A DNA stretch of 64,000 nucleotides from Neoceratodus forsteri. Taxonomy: Eukaryota > Chordata > Ceratodontiformes > Ceratodontidae. Positions within the stretch are counted from its first letter, which is position 1. Every line of letters starts with the position of its first letter. This document shows positions 11,241-21,704 of this stretch, one piece after another. The translations under genes and the position numbers were made by a program. The DNA lies in NCBI GenBank assembly GCA_016271365.2, contig CM057449.1:1568310501-1568374500 (forward strand), given 5' to 3'. The notes below the pieces were generated by a model. The model searched no databases and was not told the origin of the DNA. It saw only the letters and a program-made list of their open reading frames with translations.

Positions 11241-12456
11241 CTTAGAAAATGGGCTTTATATTTCCTGGCATCCGATTGACTGGTACCCCTGCCAGGGGGG
11301 TACATTAACTTTCAATAGATGCCCAGGAAATAAAAAGTGCCAGCCCAAGTGCCCCTTCACCCACACAAGAATCCTTGTGTGTACCCTGCTTAATGATTGG
11401 CCAAAACCACCAAACTGGATTTGAAATCGCCGCCATTTTTATCTCTCACTTAGTGAGAGATATTAACCCAACACTGTAATTCAGTCCCAACTGTGAAAGA
11501 AAACCACATAAAAACCTTTGTTTCACATATTTATGGTAACCTTTTTAATTTTTTTAGTTACAATGCCATCTTCTACCCCCATGCCCCATGACTTTCTACA
11601 TACTTGAGACAGACCACTGTGCTCGTCTCGCTCCTCCAGCAGTCTGCAACTTTCACTGCCAACGGCTTTTAACTCTCGCTAATCAGCAGCCAAGCAAGAT
11701 GGCAAACCAAAGAGCCCCCTGTTCCCTCAGAAGAGGTCACTGCCCACTCACCTTCAGAAGTGCAAAAATGTTAACCTCGTCCCCAAAATTATGCCTTGTA
11801 TCCTACAAGATATCACCAGTGTTTCCTGGCAGTGACACGGTTGCTCACCTAGCGCTATTCCCACATTCTGCCGCATTGTCTCCCGATAATAAAAAAAAAG
11901 CGGTATACTTTGACTGTGTTTCATTTTAAAATCAATTTGTAATGAATCACAACAGAGGCCTTTTAAAACGATCTGCAGACTCTCACCCCATCTGAAATAC
12001 TTCAGAGATACCTGTCATTCTCCCGTTCTGCCAGATTGCTGTTCAAAACTCTTCTGCACCTCTCCTCCTCCCCAACAACAAAAAAAGAAATGACAAAGGG
12101 CAGGCCTGCAAATGAAACTGTTCCATGGTGGGGAGGGGGGGGTTGACTGTAGAAACTAGCTATGTTTTCATTTCCTTAACTACAGCATCTCCATTAGGGC
12201 AAAGTTCTCTGTTCCAGTACAGGTGGAGGAACTATTTAATTATAAAACTTAATCTCAATTAATTATTATATTAAAAAATTTTTTCTCTGCCATTTCTTTT
12301 TACTGTGCCCATTCTCTAAGCGCAATAATGCCCTCCAGGGTGGGCGGTATGAGCAATACCAGACTGGCCAAGGGCTATAAGGCCCTCCACTGCATCATTA
12401 CACCCCTGGCCAGTCCGGTATTGCCCAATACCACCCACCCTGCTGGGCATTATTGC
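11241..12456 (-). mobile_element. Foldback non-autonomous element, copy 2
   Basis: This is a 1.2-kb insertion in repeat copy A, in reverse orientation to the copy at 9802. Its plus-strand left end is cttagaaaatgggc (11241-11254), followed by a hairpin built from tttcctggcatc and gatgcccaggaaa. Near its right end gcccattctctaag (12307-12320) is the inverted partner of the left end. The last 135 bp (12322-12456) form a palindrome (gcaataatgccc ... gggcattattgc). The homologous repeat at 32.99 kb lacks the whole block, so its limits are supported by an empty site. It encodes no recognisable protein. Confidence 0.75.
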
Positions 12457-12591
12457 TTGCCTAGACACCTCGTAGCCAAAAAGCAAAAGTTCAGAAGTCA
12501 GTCAGTTACAATGTGTGAGGTGGTAAATTTGGCAAAAGAGACCAGCGAACACATGACCAATAAATCCCATTATGCAAAAATAGTATAGTTT
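12457..12591 (+). repeat. Flank repeat copy A, right part
   Basis: This continues the repeat interrupted at 11240. The words agacacctcgtagcc and gtgaggtggtaa match 32995-33050 closely. It ends where the provirus 5' LTR begins. Confidence 0.7.
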
Positions 12592-12903
12592 TGTTAGGCT
12601 GGGACCCCACCCTATGGTGGCTATTTCTAGTGCAACATGGACAACACTGGTTTGTAACTACTAACCATAATGATATTGATTATGACTAACAAAGCAGGGC
12701 ACCATACAAGAGTGGTTACAGGGACTAATTATTGAATATTGTTTGCTGCTAATTAAAATGCCATAACTACTGATACATATAATGTGATTTTTATGGTATT
12801 TTTCCTATCAAAGAACTAGATATTGTTTTATGCTCTATTGCCTACGCAATACTATTGCATGACCAAGTGTGGTCTGTACCATCTAGTGGATTATGTCACA
12901 ATT
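12592..12903 (+). repeat. ERV 5' LTR, segment 1
   Basis: Start of the 5' LTR (TGTTAGGCTGGG). It aligns with the 3' LTR from 31918 to about 32242 and stops after ttatgtcacaatt, where a LINE is inserted. Confidence 0.88.
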
Positions 12904-12937
12904 TTCCCTCTGTCTCTCCCTTAAGACATCTTTAAAA

Positions 12938-13950
12938 ATGAACCAGCACATATTATTTCTCCTTATGTCCACAGTGCCACTACTCTACCTATCTATGCTT
13001 ACAATGTCCCAAGCTGAATCTGCTCTCCCTAACTACATACCTCATGATTACTACTACTCTAACATCCTTCTGCTTCCCTCCTACCACTGTGATCCCACTC
13101 CAATGTTACTACATAGGGCATGGATCCACATGGTTGCATATTCCCCAAATAAATGTCACCTGCATCTACAGTCCCCATTCCCCTTCTTACGTTGCAAACT
13201 CTGGTACCTCCTCCTACTCTCTATCCTGCTCTCTGGTGATGTGCAACCAAATCCAGGACCATCAAATACTATACCTGACTCAATTAGTAACACCAAAGGT
13301 CTTATTGTTGCACACCACAATATAAGGAGCCTCACACACAATCTAGCTGAACTTGAATCCTGGACCTCCCTCTATAAGCTGGATATCATATGCCTCTCTG
13401 AAACCTGCCTAAAACAATCCACGCCTGACTCTCTATGCACTCTTCCATCATACAGTCTATTGAGACTCGACTGAATGACGACCAAAAGAGGGGGTGGTGC
13501 AGCTGTCTATTTTGAAGATCATCTTCACGTCATTCCAGTCAAATCCTATAATCTGGCCCACTGTGAGGTGCTTCATGTGCTCCTCACCCTCTGTGCAAAA
13601 AAACTACACATTGTGTGCGCCTACAATCCCCCGTCCAATGCCATGAAAGGACTCGATGAGTTACTGGAGCAAATCTCATGCCTCGTTGGAAGACATGAGA
13701 TACTTATACTAGGGGACCTTAACATAAACTGGCTAGGCAGTGTCCAATCAACAACAATGACCAAACTGCAGAGTTATTATAATCTACACCAGCTGATATG
13801 GGAACCCACCAGAATCACTCCTCACTTTAATACAAACACTCTACTAGACTGAATAATGACAAATCACCCTAAAAACATGGTGGCTTCAGGCGTACTACCT
13901 GATGTCATCACTGATCACTCCCCAACCTATTGTGTATGAGGCAAAACCAA
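12938..13950 (+). pseudogene. LINE N-terminal leader, 2A-like motif and endonuclease
   Basis: From the ATG at 12938 the frame encodes a hydrophobic leader. It is then followed by LLLLSILLSGDVQPNPGP; the core GDVQPNPGP lies at 13235-13261. This resembles the 2A peptide core (D-V/I-E-x-N-P-G-P) except that glutamine replaces glutamate. The AP endonuclease follows: AHHNIRSLTHN, DIICLSETCLK, then after a stop at ~13472 RGGGAAVYF, VCAYNPPS, LILGDLNINW (~13710) and ITDHSPTYC (~13910). These match the usual motif order (N, E, D, D-H). The frame has stops near 13472 and 13850. 2A-like motifs at this place are known from several non-LTR elements; activity here is untested. Confidence 0.8.
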
Positions 13951-14415
13951 ACCCACCCCAGGTGGACCCCGCTTAATTACCTTCCTTAACTATGCAAATT
14001 TTGACCCGCAACTTTTTTTATAAGACATTGCGGCCACGGATTGGTCCTCCCTTCTCTTAACCAATGATGCTCAGTCTGCTTTTAATATATTCCTGACCCA
14101 CTTCCTATCGCTCCAAGAAAACACTGCAAACTTGCGACCCGCCATGTAAAAAACAAGTAAACACGCAGGCTTAATTCTGTCCTACTATGTAAATTAAAGC
14201 AAAGGGACAAAAGCTGGCTACATTTCAAAAGAACAGGACTATCATCTGACCTTCACACCTACAGAGCACTGTGTAACTCCTGCAAGAAGGATATCAAAAA
14301 TGCAAAGAACTCCTACTGCAAAGATCTATTAACCAATTCCTATGGTGACTCTAATAAATTTTGGTCCCATATAAAGTTCTTTCTTGGCTCAAATCAGGCT
14401 CCTACCCCAAATGAC

Positions 14416-15327
14416 ATGTCACTTAATGGCGTTCATTGTATTAATCCTAGAACTATTGCCAACTTTTTCAATAACAAATTCTCTGACTTATCTAGTTACG
14501 CCTCTTGTTTCTCTGCAAAACCGAACATATCCTCTCCCCCAGAGGCCAAAGGTCCTCATTTCTTCTTTAAGGCAGTCTCTAGAATTGATGTGCTTAGGTT
14601 ACTAAACAAGATCTCTGACCACACTGCGGCAGGCTCAGATAATCTCGAACCCAAGCTCCTAAAGCTAGCTGCCCCCTACATTGCTGCTCCCCTTGCCAAG
14701 ATATTTAAGCTCTCCTTGTGTCAGAGCTTCATCCCTAATATATGGAAGGTAGCTAGGACAACCCCTGTCTTCAAAAAAGGAGATCTCAAAGACCCCTCTA
14801 ACTACTGGCCCATAGCCATTCTTTCAGTCCTCAATAAAATCCTGGAGAAACTGGTTGTCGTCCAAACTATTGACTTCCTCCAGAAACATGAACTGCTTAC
14901 CTCTGCCCAACATGGCTTTCACAAGGTCCATAGCACTACTACCACCCTTCTCAAATTCATGTCTGATACCCTAGTGGCTATGGCCTCTGGGCTTCTCACA
15001 GGGGCCATTTTCATCAACATGACCAAAGTGTTTGACCTAGTTGATCACTCCATTCTTCTGACCTCCCTGAGATCACTAGGTTTCTCTGCTAATGTTGTAA
15101 GATGGTTTGGTAGCTACCTGACTGATAGGACTCAGACTGTGAAATACAATTCTACCCTCTCGGACAAGACCACTATAAACATTGGGGTGCCACAAGGTTC
15201 CATTCTTGGACCTCTACTTTTCTCCATATTCATAAATAGCATCACCTCTAACCTCCATAGGACAGCCTCTCTATTATATGCTGATGACATTGTGTTTACA
15301 CTAGTGCAAAGAGCATCAATGACATAA
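14416..15327 (+). pseudogene. LINE reverse transcriptase with D-to-N change
   Basis: An open frame of 303 residues covers most of the RT. It shows the linker KISDHTAAGSDNLEPKLLK, then ARTTPVFKKGD and YWPIAILSVLNKILEKLV. Next come AQHGFHKVHSTTTTL, FINMTKVFDLVDH, GVPQGSILGPLLFSIF and the active-site box YADDIVF (15277-15297). The first catalytic aspartate of motif A (usually FLDLxKAFD) is asparagine (AAC at 15016-15018). The enzyme would therefore be inactive even if restored. The frame ends at 15327 and the thumb continues in other frames to about 16133. Confidence 0.85.
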
Positions 15328-15329
15328 AT

Positions 15330-16133
15330 CTGCAACTCTCTCTTGATTTCCAGTAAATCCAACAATGGCTTTCTAGTCACAAGCTGGTCCTAAACGAGGC
15401 CAAAACCCAAGCCATGATCTTTGGATCACAAGCAAAACTCAAACTTTCCCACCCAAATTTCAAAGTCTCCTCCATGAATGGTTCAGTAGTTGAGGTGGTA
15501 AACTCTTTTAAATATCTGGGTGTCACACTTGACCCATCACTAAATTTTGACCTCCACATCAAACAGACCTGTAAGCTGGTCAATTCCAAACTGGGTATAG
15601 CCTACCAAACCAATTATGCACTCACGCCCTCAGCCAGGCTTGCCATTGCCCGTGGCATACTCCTGCCCACACTTACTTATGGTGTTGTTACATTTACCTC
15701 TGCATGAAAATCTAGTTTTCAAAAGTGGGATGTCACATATAACAGCATATGTCGATATGCATCCTCCTCTCATTGACTGAAACACTGCTGTCTTCTATAT
15801 TCAGACCTTGGATGGCTTCCACCCTCTGAGACTAGGCTTTATGCTTATGGCTCTGTCATTGACAATATTATCCAACAAGTTCCCAAACCCTTGGCCGACC
15901 TCTTCCAAAATCTGACACCTTGCTATGGGCTGCGGTCTGCTGACCATGTCCCAGTAGTCGTCCCCAGATATAACACCTCCAAAGGAGCATGCACTTTTGC
16001 CTGTCATGCCACCCTTTACTGGAACACCCTCCCACTAGTCCTACATCAATCCACGTCCCATGCATCCTTTAAGAAAGGGTTGCGTAACCATCTCAGCACT
16101 TCTTGGAAGTGCTCCTGTTTCAAACCACCCTAG
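15330..16133 (+). pseudogene. LINE RT C-terminal region, fragmented
   Basis: This continues the RT in shifted frames: NSFKYLGVTLDPSLNFDLHI (15414-15707), then after stops the block ATLYWNTLPLVLHQ (15891-16133). The latter corresponds to the conserved LWNSLP box near the end of these proteins. A non-coding 3' end of about 450 bp follows up to the AAATA tail. Confidence 0.78.
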
Positions 16134-16611
16134 CTCACAGTTACCCTCCTAGCATTACCTTTCCTGCCTCTTATTTTACCATGCCATACGCTAAGCACTT
16201 TTTTCTACCTGTCTTGACCCACCTCCTCATCTTGCCTCATCCTAAACCCCATTTCTGACCTCTTTACAGCTATCTCCCCTACTTTTATTCCTCCCTAGAC
16301 TCCCCATTTTTCATTACCGATTGAATACTTCTATATTTACTAATTGCTTCTTTTTTCCTCAATTTCGGTTTTAAGTTGTAGCCTCATAACTTGAACTGTT
16401 TTTTTCATATCTCTTTCTTTACTGTAAATGCATCTACTTTGTCAGTACCTACGCTTTTCGGTAATATATTGTCAAATATGTCAAACCAATTTTGTAATGT
16501 CTTTGCCTGTATTTCTCATTCTGTACTCTCCCGGGTCATGCCTGAAAATAGTCATTGCTATGGCTAGTGCACTTACCCGGTTAACAAAAACTAAATAAAA
16601 ATAAATAAATA

Positions 16612-16900
16612 AATTACTTCTGACTGTACAGTATTTGGATTTGCCCTATCCACAACTGTAATGATTTTTACCTTATACAATAGCACCACCTAGTGGACTG
16701 CTGTTAGCCTGTAATATTAATCTACTGTTCTAGCACCGGAATGCCAGCCAGCATATTTCTATACTTTGTATATCTTTAGATACCGGAAGCCACCTAACTT
16801 TTAGCCAGTTTGGCTTGTTTTGTATGTTAGCTGTAATTATAATATACACATGCACTAGCCATTGCCATAGTTATTATCATAGTATAATAGGGATTGCATA
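16612..16900 (+). repeat. ERV 5' LTR, segment 2
   Basis: Middle part of the 5' LTR, matching the 3' LTR at about 32239-32521 (for example atagcaccacctagtggact). It stops at gggattgcata, where the second LINE is inserted. Confidence 0.88.
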
Positions 16901-17259
16901 CTCTCACCCAGCACTGCTCACACAAAAGTGTCCTACACCTGCATTCTGGACTCCAAATTTTTCACCTCCTGTCTACCAGCATCCGCTGTTTCCATGAACC
17001 TGCCCTAGCTCACACTGTTTGCAACCTTCCTAGTACCTGTCCTGGTCAAGCTCTCAGCTTGACCTTGGATAGTGTGGCACCTGTTGAAGTTGGCTCCATT
17101 GTCTCTGTCTAGCTGCCCACCCCCTCTCCCTTACTGCTACTCTGATCCACCTTATTACAGCGCCTTCCCACACCCCACAGTTACCTACACAACTATTTTG
17201 AACAAGCATTTTACCCTAACCATCGCTTCTCTGATTTTCCCTTAGGCTAGCCCAGGTCG

Positions 17260-18697
17260 GTGCCAAGCCTGAGAGTTCTAACTGCTTCCATTGCTCAGTA
17301 CTCCTCAATTAACGTATTTCACTCCTGCCCTCCCTCCCTCCCCTTCCACCTCATAGGCCCTAAGTTGCCTTGTTCAAAGGTATACATAGATTCCGCTAGT
17401 ACACACCTCATCTCTGAAGGAATGTGGCCCTTATTGCTCACAGGCCTTATGGCCAATTTTATGCCTTTTTCACTAGCTCCCTGCATAGGGACCCATCCTT
17501 CATTTGGGAATGCTCACTTTACTGATTCTTTCATGATCTCATTGCTGGCCTACCCTTTTCTGCTGCCATGGCACATTGGGACTTCATCACAGATGTTTAA
17601 TATGTGCATTGGACTTAGCAAATCTCAACAGCTACACCTTTCTTCCCTACGGCACCAGGCCAGGGTACTTCTACATGCAACCTTGGGAGCACTTGGCTTC
17701 CGCTTAAACTACCATATGCCTTGCTCACCTCATCAGAACAAACGGGTTCAGGCACGATCCATTAAGCTTGTGTTGAGAGCCCTTAAAATGATACTATTCA
17801 TGCTTCTGCTCTGTTCTGGCAGCATCGAACTGAACCAAGGCTCCCCCCTACCTATCTCTGCTCCTTGCAACCTTATCAACCTAAAAGGTCTAAGTATCCT
17901 CCATAGTAATGTGTGCAGCCTCCTAAGTAAGTTAGATGCCATTCAGGCTTGGATTACACACACAAAACCTGACATCCTGGTGGTCTCTGAGACCTGGCTC
18001 AAGCCCACTACCCTAGACTCTGAGATCAACTTACATGAATACAATATCTTTCGTGCAGTCAGACAGGTGGGGGGTTGCCATCTACATATTGGAAAAATAT
18101 AATGTTTCTATTACCGACGCCTCTTCATTGCGGAAAGAGTTTCAAAGCCTCACGATCAAAGTCCAACTCTCAACCACCTTGGCCTTGCACATCATAGGAT
18201 GCTACAGGCCTCCCTCTGCAGGGCTTCAACTGTTAAGTCACCTTTCCCACTCTGTTAGTGTGCTGCAGTTTGAAGTCATAATCCTGGGTGACTGTAACCT
18301 GGATTGGCTTTCAGACTCCTCCAAGTCCTTAAAAACACTATGTTGCTCATTCAGACTTACTCAAATTGTCTCAGAAGTGACCCATCCAAATAAAAAGAAC
18401 CCAAATAAAAGCTCCCTACTAGACATTATTCAAGTAAACAAACCACACCTCTTCACACAATCTGGAGTCTTCTTCACTGATCTCAGCGACCACTGCTTTA
18501 TTGCTTGCATAGGAGCTGCACCCAAGCCTATTTCTAATTACAGGTTCACAGTCAGGAGATGTTTACGTAATTTAGTGCCACAGGCCTTCCTTTTGGACTT
18601 ACAAAACTCCTTGCTATGGCAGGACCTCTACCTAGCCAAGACAGTAGAGACAGCATACGAGACCTTCCATACTATTGTCCGTGGAGCTATTGAGTGA
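17260..18697 (+). pseudogene. LINE endonuclease, frameshifted
   Basis: The first frame (to 18102) ends in the endonuclease start (LSILHSNVCSLLSKLDAIQ and PDILVVSETWLKP). The next frame (from 18035) carries GVAIYILEKY, IIGCYRPPSAG, VIILGDCNLDWLSD (~18270-18315) and TDLSDHCFI. The Glu, Asp and Asp-His positions of the AP-endonuclease fold are recognisable. The two frames overlap by about 70 bp, which marks a single indel near 18060-18100. Confidence 0.8.
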
Positions 18698-18706
18698 CAC
18701 ACCACC

Positions 18707-20756
18707 TTGATCGAAGCACGTACCAAGAATAAGACTCTCCCTTGGTTTACATGTCAACTGAAGTTAGCTTTGCTCAACAGGGACAAGATCTGGAAGAAAG
18801 TGCATAAATCAAAGCTTCAGTTGGATTGGGCTGATTTTAGGGCAGCCAGAAACCTCTGCACAAAGCTTGTCAGAAACATTAAGGCTAACTACTTCCAGTC
18901 AACTCTGGACTTCTCCACCAAGGACCCTGCCAAATTCTAGCAAATCCTTAGGGATATTCAAGGCCATGCTTCATCAGGTTCTCTCCCTACCAAGATCTTA
19001 TATGAAGGATCCCTTATTACCGAGAAGGCAGAAATCCTTGACTGAATTAATAATCATTTTACTACCACAGGTATGGCCTTTGACATTTCACCTGTGAATA
19101 ACCTACTTACCCAGTTCTCATCACAAGGACCAGCAGGCCTCCCTCTCTCCACAGTACTCCTGTCACGGGTTTCTCCTTCCAACTGGTAACTTACAAGGAA
19201 GTGGATGACCTGCTCCTTCAGCTGAATGCCAGAAAATGCACAGGAGTGAACCTCAATGGCCCTTTTTTCCTAAAGCTCAGTCACCAAGTGCTGGCAGCTC
19301 CATTAACGCACCTCTTTAATATGTCCCTCAGCTTGGGTAAACTCCCTTCTGTCTGGAAGACTGCCAAGTTTTACCACTCTTCAAATCAGGAGACCCCAGA
19401 GACCCAAATAATTACAGGCCAATCTCCTTTCTCCCCACCCTATCAAAACTGTTGGAGAAAATAGTGAATTGCCAACTTAGAAACTACATTGATGCCTCAA
19501 ATCTGCTAAACCCTGTGCAATCAGGGTTTAGGTCATGCCATAGCACAATCACAGCTCTGGCTAAAGTCACAAACTACTGACAGAGAGCCCTTGACTTAAA
19601 TAATCACGTATGTGTGGTATTCCTCAACTTAAGCAAGGCCTTCGATACCATTGACCATGCGTTGCTCTTAGTTACTCTCCGCAACATTGGTCTGTATGCA
19701 CCTTCCTTAAAATAGTTCTCATGCTACCTGGCAGAGCGGATGCAGCAGGTAAAAGCTGTCAGAGATCTCTCTACTCTAAAGCAGATTAGCAGAGGCATAC
19801 CTCAAGGCTCCATCTTGGGGTCCTTACTTTTCTCACTTTATATCAACAACATCAACTGTGGAATCAAACTTTCCAGTGTACATCTCTTTGCGGATGACAC
19901 AGTCCTTTACACTGCCAGGCCTACTCCCGAAAGTGCCTGCTTGGACTTGAAAGCAGATTTCCTTACACTGCAACAAAACCTCCTGAGTCAAAAGCTCCTA
20001 TTGAATGCCAAAAAGACCAAGGTGATGCTGTTACTCCAATGACCAAGTCCATAAACTCCCTTAAGCATGACAATATTCCCACTATCACCACCCTGCTTGA
20101 TGAGTCACTTGACTATGTGACCAAGTTCAAGTACCTAGGTATGTGGATTGACAATAGACATTCTTTTGTTGATCATATAGACGAGTTCTCAAAAAAACTT
20201 AGACAGGCTTGGACTTTTTTTTAGAATCAAGCATCTGCTTACCCAGGAGGCCAGAAAAAGCTTAGTACAAACCCCGTTCCTAGCTATCTTGGACTATGCC
20301 GACTTCCTGTATGGCCAAGTCCCAAAAACCACCCTATCTAAGCTTGACACCCTTTATCATAGGGCCTCATGTTTCAAATCAGGTGCGGCATATAATACCC
20401 ATCACTATGTACTCTATTCCACGGTAGGATGGACCTCACTTACGTTCAGGAGGCAAAGGAACGCTATACTATGGACCTATAGATCTATATCCAAGATGCT
20501 ACCCTCCTACATTTCTGACTGTCTTCCTTCCTGCACCTTACAAAACTATGCTTTGAGAAGCCGTTCGTACATCTCACTAGCTGTGCCTAAAGTCTTTTCC
20601 CTTTTTGGCAGAGCCTCCTTCAGCTATGTGCTGCCCCAGCTGTGGAACAACATCCAGAAATCCATAAAATTGGTGCATTCTATTGGTTTTGCAGAATTCA
20701 AGTCACTCTATTTGAGATACTTCTCGGAGTCTTGTCAATGCCCTCCATGTCACTAA
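18707..20756 (+). pseudogene. LINE reverse transcriptase, fragmented, D-to-N
   Basis: The linker lies at 18707-18940 (RNKTLPWFT-type region). The RT fingers and palm follow in pieces from 19201. Motif A reads VFLNLSKAFDTIDH, with asparagine (AAC, 19626-19628) in place of the catalytic aspartate. Then come GIPQGSILGSLLFSLYINN and FADDTVLY (from 19887). The thumb and C-terminal part are at 20039-20756 (FKYLGMWIDN and LPQLWNNIQKS). Stops at ~19560 and ~19710, and frame changes near 20040 and 20222, break it. Confidence 0.82.
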
Positions 20757-21176
20757 ACTGTAGCCATACATTGCTATTCTTACTGTCGACCCTCTATTCT
20801 TTCTATCCTCTCATTAGAATTACCCGAAGCCATGTTCCGGGATTCATCTTTGCTTTCTACTTGCTGCTGAGCCCCCAGCTTGCACTGTCACTAGCATTAA
20901 CTCTGCTCTAGTAGAGCTATCAGTGTCTAAAATCACTGGTTCAGCACATTGGTGCTGACTTGCTTCTACCTCTCTACTGTAGTGTTTACTGGGATGAGGC
21001 TTCACCTTACAACCGGGCCTCATTGATTATCCTTGTACCTTGTTTTTATTGTTATGTATTGTATTACTATGCCCATTTGTGCTACATGTTCTAATATGCT
21101 GCTGTATTATTTATTCTGTACCTACCAGGCCCTCCTTGAAAATGAGCTTGCTCAATGGAGTTTCACCTGGCTAAAT

Positions 21177-21228
21177 AAAGATTGATTGATTGATTGATTA
21201 ATTAATCAATTAATTAATTAATTAATTG
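21177..21228. repeat. (ATTG)n/(ATTA)n LINE tail
   Basis: Tetranucleotide tail following taaataaag; this is the 3' tail of the LINE inserted at 16901. Confidence 0.9.
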
Positions 21229-21429
21229 ATACCATTTGCAATCCAAGTCTGATCATATGCTCCGGAGTATAGGGAATGCTCTGACTTCCAGTGTCAAGGT
21301 AAGGCAATGCAGGGTTTATATCTGTAATCAGAATAAATACTTTATTCATGATCTGATTCCTTTTGTCAGTGTCCTGTCTGTTTTATTACTGGTTCCAAAT
21401 TCCTCAGGGGTCTGGTCCTACACCATCCA
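21229..21429 (+). repeat. ERV 5' LTR, segment 3
   Basis: Last part of the 5' LTR, matching 32519-32719. It contains AATAAA at 21332-21337, equivalent to 32622-32627 in the 3' LTR. It ends in caccatcca. The sequence after it differs from that after the 3' LTR, which sets the LTR boundary near 21429-21431. Confidence 0.87.
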
Positions 21430-21704
21430 GACATTATGGTGATCGCAGCAGAACCAGTGCAAAAACGAGGACATTAGAGATATTAGGGTATCAACGGATT
21501 GGGGATGCCCCTCTGGACTGTACACTCTGAGGAAACTTCCTAAACTGAGCTGGGCACAGGTGAGCCAAGGATCATGCTCCCCTCTGCCTGTCAGCTTTGG
21601 AAGATGGAATAGCAGGTGCCTGACCAGGTGTACTACTGCTGTAGGTAGTGGATTGATATGCACTGCCTCTCAGTCTCCAGGAAACTTTATAGAGATTCCT
21701 TAAA

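Larger units (their letters stand above)
12904..16611 (+). mobile_element. LINE (Rex1/L2-like) inserted in the ERV 5' LTR
   Basis: This near full-length non-LTR element carries an N-terminal hydrophobic leader, an AP endonuclease and a reverse transcriptase. It ends in an AAATA-type tail (~16592-16611). The LTR sequence stops at 12903 and resumes at aattacttc (16612), as the uninterrupted 3' LTR shows. It is related in layout to the LINEs at 1.5, 16.9 and 43.3 kb. Several stops and frameshifts separate the domains, so it is inactive. Confidence 0.88.
16901..21228 (+). mobile_element. Second LINE (Rex1/L2-like) in the ERV 5' LTR
   Basis: A 4.3-kb non-LTR element with endonuclease and RT ends in a tail of ATTG/ATTA units (~21177-21228) that is unlike the AAATA tail of the neighbouring LINE. 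The LTR resumes at ataccatttgca (21229). A degenerate leader is present: CSGSIELNQGSPLP at about 17815-17856 occupies the place of the GDVxxNPGP motif seen in the neighbour. All domains carry stops or frameshifts. Confidence 0.87.

Noticed and set aside
12893..12937. In-frame ATG in LTR sequence upstream of the LINE leader
   Set aside because: This ATG belongs to the provirus LTR; the LINE's own start is more likely the ATG at 12938.
21430..21460. Possible retroviral primer-binding site after the 5' LTR (tggtgatcgcagcag)
   Set aside because: It begins with TGG but lies several bases from the LTR end and I could not match it to a tRNA 3' end with confidence.
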